DNA of 64,000 nt from Burkholderiaceae bacterium (GCA_021166725.1 JAJPES010000065.1:20962-84961); one strand, 5' to 3'. Positions 48,190 through 57,717 are shown, counted from the first letter of the stretch. The notes: generated from the sequence alone by a model not told the origin. A program made the numbers and translations.

Positions 48190-49620
48190 ATGACAACCTA
48201 TCTCAACACGGTCGATGGCCAGTCCGTCGGCTCGGACAAGACCTTCGCGTCGATCAACCCGGCCACCGGCGAAACGCTCGGCAACGTGCCCGTTTCCACT
48301 CGCCAGCAGGTGGCCGACGCGATCGCCGCCGCGCGCGCCGCGCAGCCCGCCTGGGCCGCACGGCCCGACGCCGAAAGAAAGGCGCTGATGATGAAGGTGG
48401 CCGAGATCATCAAGGCCAACGACGCCTACCTGGCCGACTGGGTCACGCGCGAGCAGGGCAAGCCGCTCGGCGGTGTCGGCCCCGACCAGGTGCCCGGGGC
48501 GCGCTTCGAGGTCTGGGGCTGCGAGGTGTGGACGCAGGTGCCGGCCAGCCTCGACCTGCCGATGGAAGTGGCCTTCGAGGACGAGACGCGTCGCGACGAA
48601 GTGCACCGCAAGCCCTACGGCGTCATCGCCGCGATCGCGCCGTGGAACTGGCCGCTGCTGATCGCGATCTGGCAGATCATTCCGTCGATTCGCGCCGGCA
48701 ACACGGTGGTGATCAAGCCCTCGGAATACACCTCGATCGGCACGCTGGAGATGGTGCGGCTGATCAGCGAAGCGTTGCCGAAGGGCGTCGTGAACACCAT
48801 CAGCGGCCCGGGCGAGGTCGGTTCCTGGCTGGTGTCCGATCCCGGCATCGACAAGGTGATGTTCACCGGCTCGGCGCGCACCGGCGCGAAGATCGCCGAG
48901 GCGGCCGCGAAGAACGTCGTTCCCGTCACGCTGGAACTCGGCGGCAACGATGCCGCGATCATGCTGCCCGACGCCGATCCGAAGGCCATGGCGATGGGCC
49001 TGTTCTGGGGCGCCTTCATCAACATGGGCCAGACCTGCGCCGCCGCCAAGCGGCTCTACGTGCCCGAGAGCCTGTTCGAGCCGACCGTGCAGGCGCTGAA
49101 GGAACTCGCGCAGGCGATGCCGATGGGCAACGGGCTCGAAGAGGGCGTGGTGATGGGCCCGATCCAGAACAAGATGCAGTACGACAAGGTGGTCGACCTG
49201 GTGGAAAGCGCGAAGACGCAGGGCGGCAAGGTCGTCTGCGGCGGCGCGCCGAAGGGCGGCCCCGGCTACTTCTATCCGCTCACGCTGGTCACCGGGCTGA
49301 AGGACGGGGACCGCCTGGTCGACGAGGAGCAGTTCGGTCCGGTGCTGCCGATCATCCAGTACCAGAACGTGGAGGACGCGATCGCCAGCGCCAACCGGCT
49401 CGACGCCGGCCTGGGCGCGTCGGTGTGGTCGACCGACGTCGAGAAGGCGAAGCAGGTGGCCAGCCGCATCCAGGCCGGCACCGTGTGGATCAACCAGCAC
49501 GGCATGATCCACCCGATGGTGCCGTTCGGCGGAGTAAAAGGCTCGGGCTACGGCGTGGAGTTCGGGACCGACGGGCTGAAGGCGGTGACGCAGCCGCAGG
49601 TGATCAGCATCAAGAAGTAA
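48190..49620 (+). CDS. aldehyde dehydrogenase family protein
   Basis: GVIAAIAPWNWPLLIAIWQIIPSIRAGNTVVIKPSEYT...TLELGGNDAAIML...NMGQTCAAAKRLYV. Confidence 0.93.
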   Translation: MTTYLNTVDGQSVGSDKTFASINPATGETLGNVPVSTRQQVADAIAAARAAQPAWAARPDAERKALMMKVAEIIKANDAYLADWVTREQGKPLGGVGPDQVPGARFEVWGCEVWTQVPASLDLPMEVAFEDETRRDEVHRKPYGVIAAIAPWNWPLLIAIWQIIPSIRAGNTVVIKPSEYTSIGTLEMVRLISEALPKGVVNTISGPGEVGSWLVSDPGIDKVMFTGSARTGAKIAEAAAKNVVPVTLELGGNDAAIMLPDADPKAMAMGLFWGAFINMGQTCAAAKRLYVPESLFEPTVQALKELAQAMPMGNGLEEGVVMGPIQNKMQYDKVVDLVESAKTQGGKVVCGGAPKGGPGYFYPLTLVTGLKDGDRLVDEEQFGPVLPIIQYQNVEDAIASANRLDAGLGASVWSTDVEKAKQVASRIQAGTVWINQHGMIHPMVPFGGVKGSGYGVEFGTDGLKAVTQPQVISIKK

Positions 49621-49628
49621 GGCGAAGG

Positions 49629-49660
49629 CTCGGAATGCCGCCTGACCGCGGCATTCCGAG
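49629..49660. terminator. 13-bp perfect inverted repeat with 6-nt loop between ALDH and PQQ dehydrogenase genes (hairpin; no T-tract)
   Basis: CTCGGAATGCCGC-ctgacc-GCGGCATTCCGAG. Confidence 0.5.
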
Positions 49661-49754
49661 TGCCGCGGCGCGCCGGGACCGGCGCGTCGCCGGAATCACT
49701 CGCGCAGCGGTACGTGGGCTTCGAACCCGACGACCGAATCAGGAGGAGACCCGA

Positions 49755-51872
49755 ATGAAACGCACCGTTGCCGCTTTCGCCGTCCTGGCCGCACTCGCTC
49801 CCCCGGCGCTGGCGGCGCCGAAGAATCCTGCCGACGTCGACGGCGCGCGCATCGTCGCCGCCGACCGCGAACCGGGCAACTGGATGAGCCACGGGCGCAC
49901 CTACGACGAGCAGCGCTATTCGCCGCTGAAGCGGATCGACGACGGCAATGTCGGCAAGCTCGGCCTCGCATGGACCTACAAGCTCGACGTCGACCGGGGC
50001 GTCGAGTCCACCGCGATCGTCGTCGACGGCGTGATGTACACGACCGGCGCACAAAGCATCGTCTACGCGCTCGACGCGCGCAACGGCAAGCTGCTGTGGC
50101 GCTACGACCCGCAGGTGCCCGGCGAGAACCTCACGCAGGGCTGCTGCGACACCGTCAACCGCGGCGTGGCGGTCTGGAAAGGCAAGGTCTACGTCGGCAC
50201 CTTCGACGGCCGCCTGGTCGCGCTCGATGCGCGCAGCGGCACGCCGGTGTGGACCGTCGACACCGTCGAGAACCGCAAGAAGAGCTACACGATCACCGGC
50301 GCGCCGCGCATCGTGAAAGGCAAGGTGCTGATCGGCAATGGCGGCGCCGAGTTCGGCGTGCGCGGCTACGTCACCGCCTATGACGCCGAGACCGGCAAGC
50401 AGGCGTGGCGCTTCTACACGGTGCCGGGCGATCCGAACGATCCGCCCGAAGACAAGGCGATGGAGATCGCGCTGAAGACCTGGAGCGGGCGCGGCTGGCT
50501 CGACTGGGGCGGCGGCGGCACGGTCTGGGATTCGATGGCCTACGACCCCCAGTTGAACCTGCTGTACATCGGCACCGGCAACGGCTCGCCGTGGAACCAC
50601 AAGTTCCGCAGCGACGGCAAGGGCGACAACCTCTTCCTGTCGTCGATCGTCGCGCTCGACGCTGACACCGGCGAGTACGCCTGGCACTACCAGACGACGC
50701 CCGCGGACCAGTGGGACTACACCGCCACGCAGCACATCGTGCTGGCCGATCTGAACATCGACGGCCAGCCGCGCAAGGTGCTGATGCAGGCGCCGAAGAA
50801 CGGCTTCTTCTACGTGATCGACCGCACCAACGGCAAGCTGATCTCGGCGAAGAACTTCGTTCCGATCAACTGGGCGACGCACGTCGATCCCGCCACCGGC
50901 CGTCCCGTGCTCACGCCCGACGCCGACTATCTGTCGGGGCCGAAGGTCGTCGTCCCGAGCTTCCTCGGCGCGCACAACTGGCAGCCGATGTCGTTCAACC
51001 CGAAGACGGGCTACGTCTATCTTCCGGGGCAGGAGAGCATGGCCGGCCTGCAGGCGCAGGAAAAGCCGCTCTTCATCCCGCACAAGGCGGTGGTGAACCT
51101 CGGCGTCGAGGTGCCCGACCTGCCCGAAGATCCGAAGGTGGAGGCGCAGATCCGCAGCGCATGGAAAGGGCGGCTCATCGCGTGGGATCCGGTGAAGCAG
51201 GCGCCTGCGTGGACGCACGAATACGCCGCGCCGTGGAACGGCGGCACGCTGAGCACCGCGGGCAACCTCGTGTTCCAGGGCACCGCCGACGGCCGCGCAG
51301 TCGCGTACGCGGCCGACAGCGGCAAGCAGCTATGGCAGGCACGCGTGAACTCGGGCTCGATGGCAGGCCCGGTCACCTACGAGGTCGACGGCGTGCAGTA
51401 CGTCACCTTCATGGCCGGCTGGGGAGGCGCCTTCCCGCTGGTGACCGGTCCGCTGTCGCTGTCGGCGCGCGTGCAGCCGGAGGCGAGAATCGTCACCTTC
51501 CGCCTCGGCGCCAGCGGCAAGCTGCCCCCGGCGAAAAAGGCCGTCGTCGCGCTCCCGCCGCTGCAGAAGATTACGGCGAGCCAGGACGAACTGAAGCAGG
51601 CGCGCACGATGTTCAACGGCTTCTGCGGCTCGTGCCACGGCCTGAACGCGGTCAGCGGCGGCGTGCTGCCCGATCTGCGCTACATGACGCCGGCGCGCCA
51701 CGAACAGTATGTCGCCGTGTTGAGCGGTGCGAAGCTGAACCGCGGCATGCCGAGCTTCGCTTCGGTGCTTCAGGCGAAGGACATGGAGCTGATCCGCCAG
51801 TACATCGTCAAGCGTTCGCACGACCTGCAGGAGCAACTGAAACTGCTGCCGGCGGGGACGGCGGCGAACTGA
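49755..51872 (+). CDS. PQQ-dependent alcohol dehydrogenase with C-terminal cytochrome c domain (quinohemoprotein)
   Basis: Signal peptide; NWMSHGRTYDEQRYSPLKRI; vicinal Cys GCCDTVNRG; C-terminal heme motif CGSCH. Confidence 0.92.
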   Translation: MKRTVAAFAVLAALAPPALAAPKNPADVDGARIVAADREPGNWMSHGRTYDEQRYSPLKRIDDGNVGKLGLAWTYKLDVDRGVESTAIVVDGVMYTTGAQSIVYALDARNGKLLWRYDPQVPGENLTQGCCDTVNRGVAVWKGKVYVGTFDGRLVALDARSGTPVWTVDTVENRKKSYTITGAPRIVKGKVLIGNGGAEFGVRGYVTAYDAETGKQAWRFYTVPGDPNDPPEDKAMEIALKTWSGRGWLDWGGGGTVWDSMAYDPQLNLLYIGTGNGSPWNHKFRSDGKGDNLFLSSIVALDADTGEYAWHYQTTPADQWDYTATQHIVLADLNIDGQPRKVLMQAPKNGFFYVIDRTNGKLISAKNFVPINWATHVDPATGRPVLTPDADYLSGPKVVVPSFLGAHNWQPMSFNPKTGYVYLPGQESMAGLQAQEKPLFIPHKAVVNLGVEVPDLPEDPKVEAQIRSAWKGRLIAWDPVKQAPAWTHEYAAPWNGGTLSTAGNLVFQGTADGRAVAYAADSGKQLWQARVNSGSMAGPVTYEVDGVQYVTFMAGWGGAFPLVTGPLSLSARVQPEARIVTFRLGASGKLPPAKKAVVALPPLQKITASQDELKQARTMFNGFCGSCHGLNAVSGGVLPDLRYMTPARHEQYVAVLSGAKLNRGMPSFASVLQAKDMELIRQYIVKRSHDLQEQLKLLPAGTAAN

Positions 51873-51918
51873 ACCCGGTTGCCGCGGGCGGGAGCGCCGG
51901 TGCAGCGCGCACCGGTGC

Positions 51919-52108
51919 GCCGTCCGTCAGCATCTGCTGCAGGTTGTCCTTCTCCTCGACCATGAAGTCGAAGAACGCCGCGACGCGCGGCGTGCGACGC
52001 AGCTCGCGCGTGGTCAGCACGCGCCGTCCAGGTACTTGTCGCTCATGGCGAACTGCACTTCGATGCCGGCGCATTTCGTGATGATGGTGCTGCTGTTCGA
52101 ACTGTGTC
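51919..52108 (-). pseudogene. multi-piece remnant: LysR C-terminus + LysR internal piece + cox-like gene piece (the last reads on + strand)
   Basis: MTTRELRRTPRVAAFFDFMVEEKDNLQQMLTD; TACTTGTCGCTCATggCGAACTGCACtTCGATGCCGG; GCCGGCGCATTTCGTGATGATGGTGCTGCTGTTCGAACTG, each matching the locus at 39.5-40.8 kb. Confidence 0.8.
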
Positions 52109-52126
52109 CCGACCGCGATCTGAACC

Positions 52127-52558
52127 CTATATGTTGCGCAGGTTGCGAGCGGTCGCACCGCGCACGGCCGACAGAGGAATGGCTCGATCGAAGGTTGCAA
52201 GACATCCGTGGTGGGCAATCGCCAGAGCGAGCAGGTAGACATTGCTGATCTGTTGATGGCCATGGACGCGATCGAAGTCCACTCGATCGTCATCGCGCAG
52301 GGAGACGTCGTCGGGCCAGAACTCGTGGTCGAGAGCCGAACACGCCTCACGTAGCCGATCGCGCACCCGTCGAATCCCGACGGCGCCGCGACGACCGTAG
52401 CTCGGCGAGTTCATCACGCGGATCACGCGGTTCTCGACCAACGGACAAGTTGCGATGCGTATGCCGCGCGTCTCGATGAGCTGGTTGGCCTGCTCGGAGA
52501 AGATGTGCGCGTCGTCGAACAGCGCTACCCAGACGTTCACGTCGAGCAGCAGGCGCAT
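52127..52558 (-). CDS. VapC-like PIN-domain toxin
   Basis: [30 protein letters not shown]...[30 protein letters not shown]. Confidence 0.85.
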   Translation of the reverse strand: MRLLLDVNVWVALFDDAHIFSEQANQLIETRGIRIATCPLVENRVIRVMNSPSYGRRGAVGIRRVRDRLREACSALDHEFWPDDVSLRDDDRVDFDRVHGHQQISNVYLLALAIAHHGCLATFDRAIPLSAVRGATARNLRNI

Positions 52559-52797
52559 CAGATGCCTTCGCGCTCCATGATCTCGCGCACGTGTTCCGCG
52601 GTGATCACCTCGTCACGCTTCGGGAGCACGGCGAAGCGCCCTCGCAGCCGCTGTTGCGGCAGATCCGGAGCGACGTCCTGATTCAGGCCTTGGCGAATCA
52701 ACCGCGTGACAGCCTCTCCGATCGAGATCCGTTCACGCGTTGCGACCTGCTTGGCAGCCAGGAATGCGTCTTCGTCGATGTTCAAGGTGGTTCGCAT
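52558..52797 (-). CDS. VapB-like antitoxin
   Basis: [38 protein letters not shown]; immediately upstream of PIN toxin. Confidence 0.8.
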   Translation of the reverse strand: MRTTLNIDEDAFLAAKQVATRERISIGEAVTRLIRQGLNQDVAPDLPQQRLRGRFAVLPKRDEVITAEHVREIMEREGI

Positions 52798-52952
52798 ATT
52801 TTTGACATCATTACATCGAATCAGCATCAGGCCATCGAACGAGTCAACGCAAGTGCCATGGCAGGGGCGCCGCCAAAACCGAAAAGCCGTCTGGCAGCGA
52901 TCTCGGCAGCGACATACGATATCCGCAGTCGGCCATTCTCGGGAGAGCGGAC

Positions 52953-53753
52953 ATGGCGCGAACGACCGCTGCGTGGCTCGGAACCCTGGTCGTGCTCGGA
53001 TCATTCACGGCGTCGCAGGCTGCGCACGCGAAACTCGATACCGCGACTGACCGTCGCTACAGCGGCGTCTACTCGAACGCCTGCACCGACCCCGTCGCGC
53101 TGCGGGTGCGCTTCTTCGAGGACACGATGGCCGTCGAGCGCGCCGGCAGGAGTGTCGTGGCGAACAAGGTGCGGATGCAGAAAGCATCCCGCGCCGGCGC
53201 GACGCCCGACTTCCAGGGCTTGGTCGTGGGAGAGGTTCGCGGCGGCGACGGCCTCGCGTTCGCGCTGCACCACAACCCCGAAGGCCTGTTCGCGACGATC
53301 GAGGGCGGCACGAAGTCTCTCGCCGCGCTCGGCCCCGGCGTGCAGGGCCAGCGGCTGCGGCACTGCGATCCGAACCGCAACGCGCTTCCCGGTGCGGCTC
53401 CGGCGCAGGCCACGCAGTCGCCGCCCGACCTGCTGCGCGACGCGCAGTTCCGTGCCGCGTATTCGAAGGCGCTCGGACCGTTGTCGCGCGAGCGCTGGCT
53501 CGAGCGGATGGACGGCCCGGCGCCGCCGCTGCGCAAGCTTACGATCGGCGGCGTCGAGTACACCGTGGCGGCGGTGTGCAAGCCGCACGACTGCGCGGAG
53601 CACAACATGGTCGTGCTGTACGAGCCGCGACAGGGCTCGGTATACGGGCTCGTTCAACAGCGCGGGGGCAAGCGGATGCTCGGCAGTCCGCCGGGCACGG
53701 TGGCCGCCGAGATCGAGAAGCTGTGGACGACGGAGTGGCGCGGTGGACGGTGA
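52953..53753 (+). CDS. exported protein with C-terminal Ivy-like (inhibitor of vertebrate lysozyme) domain
   Basis: Signal peptide; [44 protein letters not shown] resembles the Ivy C-PHDC core. Confidence 0.65.
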   Translation: MARTTAAWLGTLVVLGSFTASQAAHAKLDTATDRRYSGVYSNACTDPVALRVRFFEDTMAVERAGRSVVANKVRMQKASRAGATPDFQGLVVGEVRGGDGLAFALHHNPEGLFATIEGGTKSLAALGPGVQGQRLRHCDPNRNALPGAAPAQATQSPPDLLRDAQFRAAYSKALGPLSRERWLERMDGPAPPLRKLTIGGVEYTVAAVCKPHDCAEHNMVVLYEPRQGSVYGLVQQRGGKRMLGSPPGTVAAEIEKLWTTEWRGGR

Positions 53754-53777
53754 GCGATCACCCACATCCACCGCACC

Positions 53778-54160
53778 CAGGGCCGTCGTTCTCCTCAGCG
53801 GCGGCCTCGACTCCACCACCGTCCTCGCCATCGCGAAGAGCCGGGGTTTCGAGCCCTGCGCGCTGAGCTTTCGCTACGGCCAGCGCCACGCGATCGAGCT
53901 CGACAGCGCACGCCGGGTGGCGCAGGCCTTCGGCGTGAGAAATCACGTCGTCGCCGAGATCGACCTGCGCGTGTTCGGCGGCTCGGCCTTTCGCTCGGCG
54001 TCGACTACTCGATGACCAGCAGCTGCTACGACCCGGGCGCCGACGGACGCCCGTGCGGGCGCTGCGATTCGTGCGGCCTGCGCGCGAAGGGCTTCGCGGA
54101 GGCGGGGAAGGAAGATCCGCTGTCGCTGCGCTTCGGGTCGGGGGAGAGGCGCGCGTCATA
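53778..54160 (+). pseudogene. queC: queC paralogue with ~330-bp internal deletion and frameshift
   Basis: [70 protein letters not shown] then, in another frame, [34 protein letters not shown]. Confidence 0.9.
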
Positions 54161-54247
54161 GATCCCCTCGAACGACACCGCATCGATCGGTTGCGCAATC
54201 ACTCGTGCAGGTCGGCGAGGAGAAGCAGTGGCGGATGCGCGACGCGG

Positions 54248-54712
54248 ATGCGCCTGCGACTTCGGGTGTCCTTGCTGCTGTGCACGCTGGCCCTGCAGGC
54301 CGGATGCATGCTCCCGATTCCCACGCAGGAGCGCAAGGTACTCGCCGGTAAGCCGGTGTCCGAGGAGCAGCTCGCCTTCCTCACCCCCGGCGTGACGACG
54401 CAACGCGAGGTCGTCGACCGCCTGGGCCAGCCGGACGCCATCTGGGAGGAGGCTCGCCTGTACGCCTACGACTGGGTGATGCGACAAGGGATCCTGCTCT
54501 GGGCCATCGGGGGCGGGTATTCCGGCGCCGCAGGCATGGCGGATCTGCCCAGGAACTACCTTTTGCTCATTCAATTCGACGACGACGACCGCGTGCAGCG
54601 CTTCGAGCGAGCGGTTCGCTCACCGCTCGAGTCATACGGCCAGTTCCTCGAGAAGTGGGTGGCCGGCTCCGCAACGAAGTCGTCCGAAGAACCGAACCCG
54701 CGACGGGATTGA
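54248..54712 (+). CDS. lipoprotein, paralogue B1
   Basis: MRLRLRVSLLLCTLALQAGCMLPIPTQERKVLAGKPVSEEQLAFLTPGVTTQREVVDRLGQPD; paralogue of 41124. Confidence 0.7.
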   Translation: MRLRLRVSLLLCTLALQAGCMLPIPTQERKVLAGKPVSEEQLAFLTPGVTTQREVVDRLGQPDAIWEEARLYAYDWVMRQGILLWAIGGGYSGAAGMADLPRNYLLLIQFDDDDRVQRFERAVRSPLESYGQFLEKWVAGSATKSSEEPNPRRD

Positions 54713-54719
54713 ACGGCCG

Positions 54720-55373
54720 ATGCGAAGCGTTCCCGGCAGGCTTTTTCTCGTCTCGATACTCCTCGGTCTCGTGGGCTGCGCCTCGATCGGTGCGCCGACC
54801 GCGGAGGAAAGGACGGCGCTCGCCGCGAGCGGGAACGCGATCGTGCTGTTGCGGGTGCAATGCACGATCGAAGACCGGCAGCCGTACGAACCGTTCCGCC
54901 ACGTGGTGGGGGACGACAACATCAGCCTGGGACTGGGATCGTTCGAGACCGGCGGCGAACCCGAGCGGCTGGCGAGTCGCTTCCTGTCGCCGCAATCGCG
55001 CAACGACGGCTGGACCTTTCTCGTCCTCGCGCCGGGCACCTACTACCTCGCCTTCTACCCGCCCCGGCGCACCGACGTGTTCACCTATGCGCGCGGCATC
55101 AAGGACGCCCCTCGCTGGCGGATCGACGTCCCGCCGGACGCCCGGATCGCCTACGTCGGAACGATGCGTCTCAGCGGCGCAAGCGATCGCCTGCTCTTCG
55201 GCGGATCGATCTTGCGATCGATCCGCGCCGACGAGATGAGCGTGGCGAACGAAGAAGAGCTCGCGCGCGCGCTCGTGAAGGCGCAATTGCCTGGGGCCGG
55301 CGAACTGCGCACCGTGCTCATGAAGTTGCAGGAAGGGCCGACGATCCTGCACGCGCCGTTGCCGGCGCGGTAG
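54720..55373 (+). CDS. lipoprotein, paralogue B2
   Basis: Paralogue of 41596; 3' half almost identical at the nucleotide level. Confidence 0.65.
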   Translation: MRSVPGRLFLVSILLGLVGCASIGAPTAEERTALAASGNAIVLLRVQCTIEDRQPYEPFRHVVGDDNISLGLGSFETGGEPERLASRFLSPQSRNDGWTFLVLAPGTYYLAFYPPRRTDVFTYARGIKDAPRWRIDVPPDARIAYVGTMRLSGASDRLLFGGSILRSIRADEMSVANEEELARALVKAQLPGAGELRTVLMKLQEGPTILHAPLPAR

Positions 55374-55435
55374 CGCGCGAAGCACGACGACGACGACCAG
55401 CCCGGCGCCGGCATCGCACGGGCGCTGCGTGCCCT

Positions 55436-55464
55436 CTTGAAATCGTCGCGCCCGCTCCCAGCTT
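55436..55464 (+). promoter_or_regulatory. heat-shock (sigma-32-type) promoter-like sequence upstream of hsp20
   Basis: CTTGAAA-N14-CCCAGCTT about 35 bp before the ATG, with AAAGGAGG RBS. Confidence 0.55.
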
Positions 55465-55498
55465 CGCGCCACGAACCCCCAGTAAAGGAGGCATCCCG

Positions 55499-55951
55499 AT
55501 GATCGGAAGTCTGTGGAGTGGTTTCGACGCCGGCATGTTCGACGACCTCCGCCGCATCGAGCGCGAGTTCGGCCGGCTCTTCCAGGACGGGCAGCCGGTG
55601 CCGGCCGGCATCCGCGCGATGCGCCGCGGCGCGTTCCCGCCGATGAACGTCGGCGTCACGGCCGACCGTGTCGACGTGTACGTGTTCGCCGCGGGAATCG
55701 ACCCGGCGAGCATCGACCTGTCGATCCAGCAGAACGTGCTGTCGATCTCGGGGCGACGCGACCCGCCGGAAAGCGCCGACAAGGCCGCGTACTACCGCCG
55801 CGAGCGCTTCAGCGGCGAGTTCCGGCGTGCCGTGACGCTGCCCGAGGACGTCGATCCCGAGCGCGTGGACGCGAAGTACCGCGACGGTGTCCTGCAGGTG
55901 ACGATCCAGCGCCGCGAAGCGACCCGTCCGCGTCGCGTACCGGTGCAGTGA
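55499..55951 (+). CDS. Hsp20/alpha-crystallin family small heat shock protein
   Basis: NVGVTADRVDVYVFAAGIDPASIDLSIQQNVLSISGRRD...RFSGEFRRAVTLPEDVDPERVDAKYRDGVLQVTI. Confidence 0.92.
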   Translation: MIGSLWSGFDAGMFDDLRRIEREFGRLFQDGQPVPAGIRAMRRGAFPPMNVGVTADRVDVYVFAAGIDPASIDLSIQQNVLSISGRRDPPESADKAAYYRRERFSGEFRRAVTLPEDVDPERVDAKYRDGVLQVTIQRREATRPRRVPVQ

Positions 55952-55965
55952 CTCAGGAGGCGATC

Positions 55966-56388
55966 ATGGAAGAACGCAACGAAATGGCAACGCGCCAGTC
56001 GGGTGGCGTTGAATCGGCCTCGTCCGCGCGGGACCAGGCCGGCGGCGACGAGAACGTGGCGACGATGGCGCCTGCCGTCGACATCTCGGAGAACGAGCAG
56101 GGCATCACGCTGCGTGCCGAAATGCCCGGCGTGTCGAAGGACCGGCTCGAAGTGCGCGCCGACCGCAACGGCCTGTCGATCCGCGGCGACGTCTCGATCG
56201 AGATGCCGCAGGGCATGCAGGCGCTGTACGCCGACGTGCAGGCGACGCGCTACGTGCGCAGCTTCACGTTGAGCGGCGAGCTCGACCCCGAGCGCATCGA
56301 CGCGCAGCTCAAGGACGGCGTGCTGACGCTGCAGATTCCGAAGCGCGCCGAGTTCCAGCCGCGGCGCATCGAGGTGCGGGCGGGTTGA
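55966..56388 (+). CDS. Hsp20/alpha-crystallin family small heat shock protein
   Basis: APAVDISENEQGITLRAEMPGVSKDRLEVRADRNGLSIRGDV...YVRSFTLSGELDPERIDAQLKDGVLTLQIPKRAEFQPRRIEVRAG. Confidence 0.92.
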   Translation: MEERNEMATRQSGGVESASSARDQAGGDENVATMAPAVDISENEQGITLRAEMPGVSKDRLEVRADRNGLSIRGDVSIEMPQGMQALYADVQATRYVRSFTLSGELDPERIDAQLKDGVLTLQIPKRAEFQPRRIEVRAG

Positions 56389-56422
56389 CGGACGAGGGCC
56401 CGGCGGCTGCGCCGCCAGGCCC

Positions 56423-56560
56423 GCAGACCTCGTATTGCGTGCCGTGCCGGTCGAGGTAGTCGCTCAGGCGAGTGGAGATCGACATGATGTGCCTCCGCCG
56501 TTCTCGAAGGGGCGAGAACCCGGCGGAAAAGCCTGCCGGGCTCCGCGGAGCGATCAGTGT
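56423..56560 (-). pseudogene. N-terminal and upstream remnant of the YbaK-domain gene
   Basis: MSISTRLSDYLDRHGTQYEVC then divergence, against MSISHRLTDYLDSHGTEYEIC at 38608; upstream CCTCCGCCGTTC and CCCGGCGG...GCCGGG also shared. Confidence 0.8.
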
Positions 56561-56627
56561 GCGCCGGCCGCGGACGGGCGACAACCGGGGCACCCGGGTC
56601 GGTGATCCGGCCCGGGCGCCTGCTGCG

Positions 56628-56880
56628 TCATCCCGGGCGGATGTTCTGGTTCACGCGGAACATGTTCTCCGGGTCGTACTTGCGCTTGACCTGTGCCAGG
56701 CGATCGTAGTTCGGGCCGTACGCGGCGCCGACACGGTCGCTCTCGTCGGAGGTGAGGAAGTTCACGTACACGCCGCTGCCGGCATAGGGCGCCGAGGCCT
56801 CGAAGAAGTCGCGGGCCCATCGGATGCCGCGTTCGTCGTCTTTGGGGTTGCGGAATGCAGCGGGTGGCCTGTAGCGCAGC
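56628..56880 (-). pseudogene. C-terminal fragment of a berberine-bridge (BBE) FAD-linked oxidase
   Basis: YRPPAAFRNPKDDERGIRWARDFFEASAPYAGSGVYVNFLTSDESDRVGAAYGPNYDRLAQVKRKYDPENMFRVNQNIRPG*; no N-terminal FAD domain. Confidence 0.8.
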
Positions 56881-57159
56881 GAACGCGCCAGTCGGAGAGC
56901 GTCGCTGCGACAGCGACGTCGGTGTCGAGAGCCGCTCGCAAAATCACCATGAACTCACCGGTGATGTGTGCGCAACCGCCACTCGTCGCTGGCGGTCTTT
57001 GTCGACCTCGTCCGGATCGGGGCCGTCTTCGGGCCAGAAATCCTCGAACAACAACTCGGCGATTGCGGCCTGCGCCGCGTTGCGATGACGCGAGAACGAG
57101 CCCGCTGCGTTCGGTGTCCGAGTGCTGTTGCCTCGTGGCGTATTGAGGAGCCTGAAGTG

Positions 57160-57407
57160 ATGAGTGAAACGTCCACCTATCCCTTGCGCCTGCCGAAGTC
57201 GATCGAGGCAGCGGTCGAGAAGATCGCTCCGAAGAAGGCATCAGCATGAACCAGTTCATGGCGACCGCGGTTGCCGAGAACCTCTCCGCGATGAACACCG
57301 CAGCCTGGCTAACCGAGCGCAAGGACCGAGCCGCTCAGGCTGCGCGGAGGAAGATCCTGCGTCTCGAGGGCGGTGTTCCGCCGCGGGAAGGTGACGAAAG
57401 GGAGTAG
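57160..57407 (+). pseudogene. frameshifted RHH-type antitoxin gene
   Basis: MSETSTYPLRLPKSIEAAVEKIAP then +1/-1 shift to EEGISMNQFMATAVAENLSAMNTAAWLTERKDRAAQAARRKILRLEGG. Confidence 0.65.
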
Positions 57408-57420
57408 CCGCTGCGGCCGC

Positions 57421-57717
57421 TTATCGCCCCTTTCCGCCAGGGGGAGGCCGGCGGCTGATCCGCTCCGCCATTCGCGTCTGCCACCCCGGGCCCGTGGCAC
57501 GCCACCGTTCGATGACGTCCGCAGGCAGCCGAAGCGTGATCAACTTGCGCGGATTCGAGGACACCGGTCGCCCGCCCCTATTGACCACGGCTCGCGACAA
57601 CATCTCTTCGGTGAGCTCGGGGAGTTCCTCGTACTCCTGCGGCTGGATGACGTGTGCGTCAACTTTCGCGAGGTCCGACTTCCAGCTGCGATGAGAAGCG
57701 CGCCTTCTCCCGGTCAT
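57421..57717 (-). CDS. brnA: BrnA family antitoxin
   Basis: PELTEEMLSRAVVNRGGRPVSSNPRKLITLRLPADVIERWRATGPGWQTRMAERI; overlaps the brnT 3' end. Confidence 0.78.
   Translation of the reverse strand: MTGRRRASHRSWKSDLAKVDAHVIQPQEYEELPELTEEMLSRAVVNRGGRPVSSNPRKLITLRLPADVIERWRATGPGWQTRMAERISRRPPPGGKGR

Noticed and set aside
53778-54160. Second functional queC
   Set aside because: Central region deleted and the two halves are in different frames
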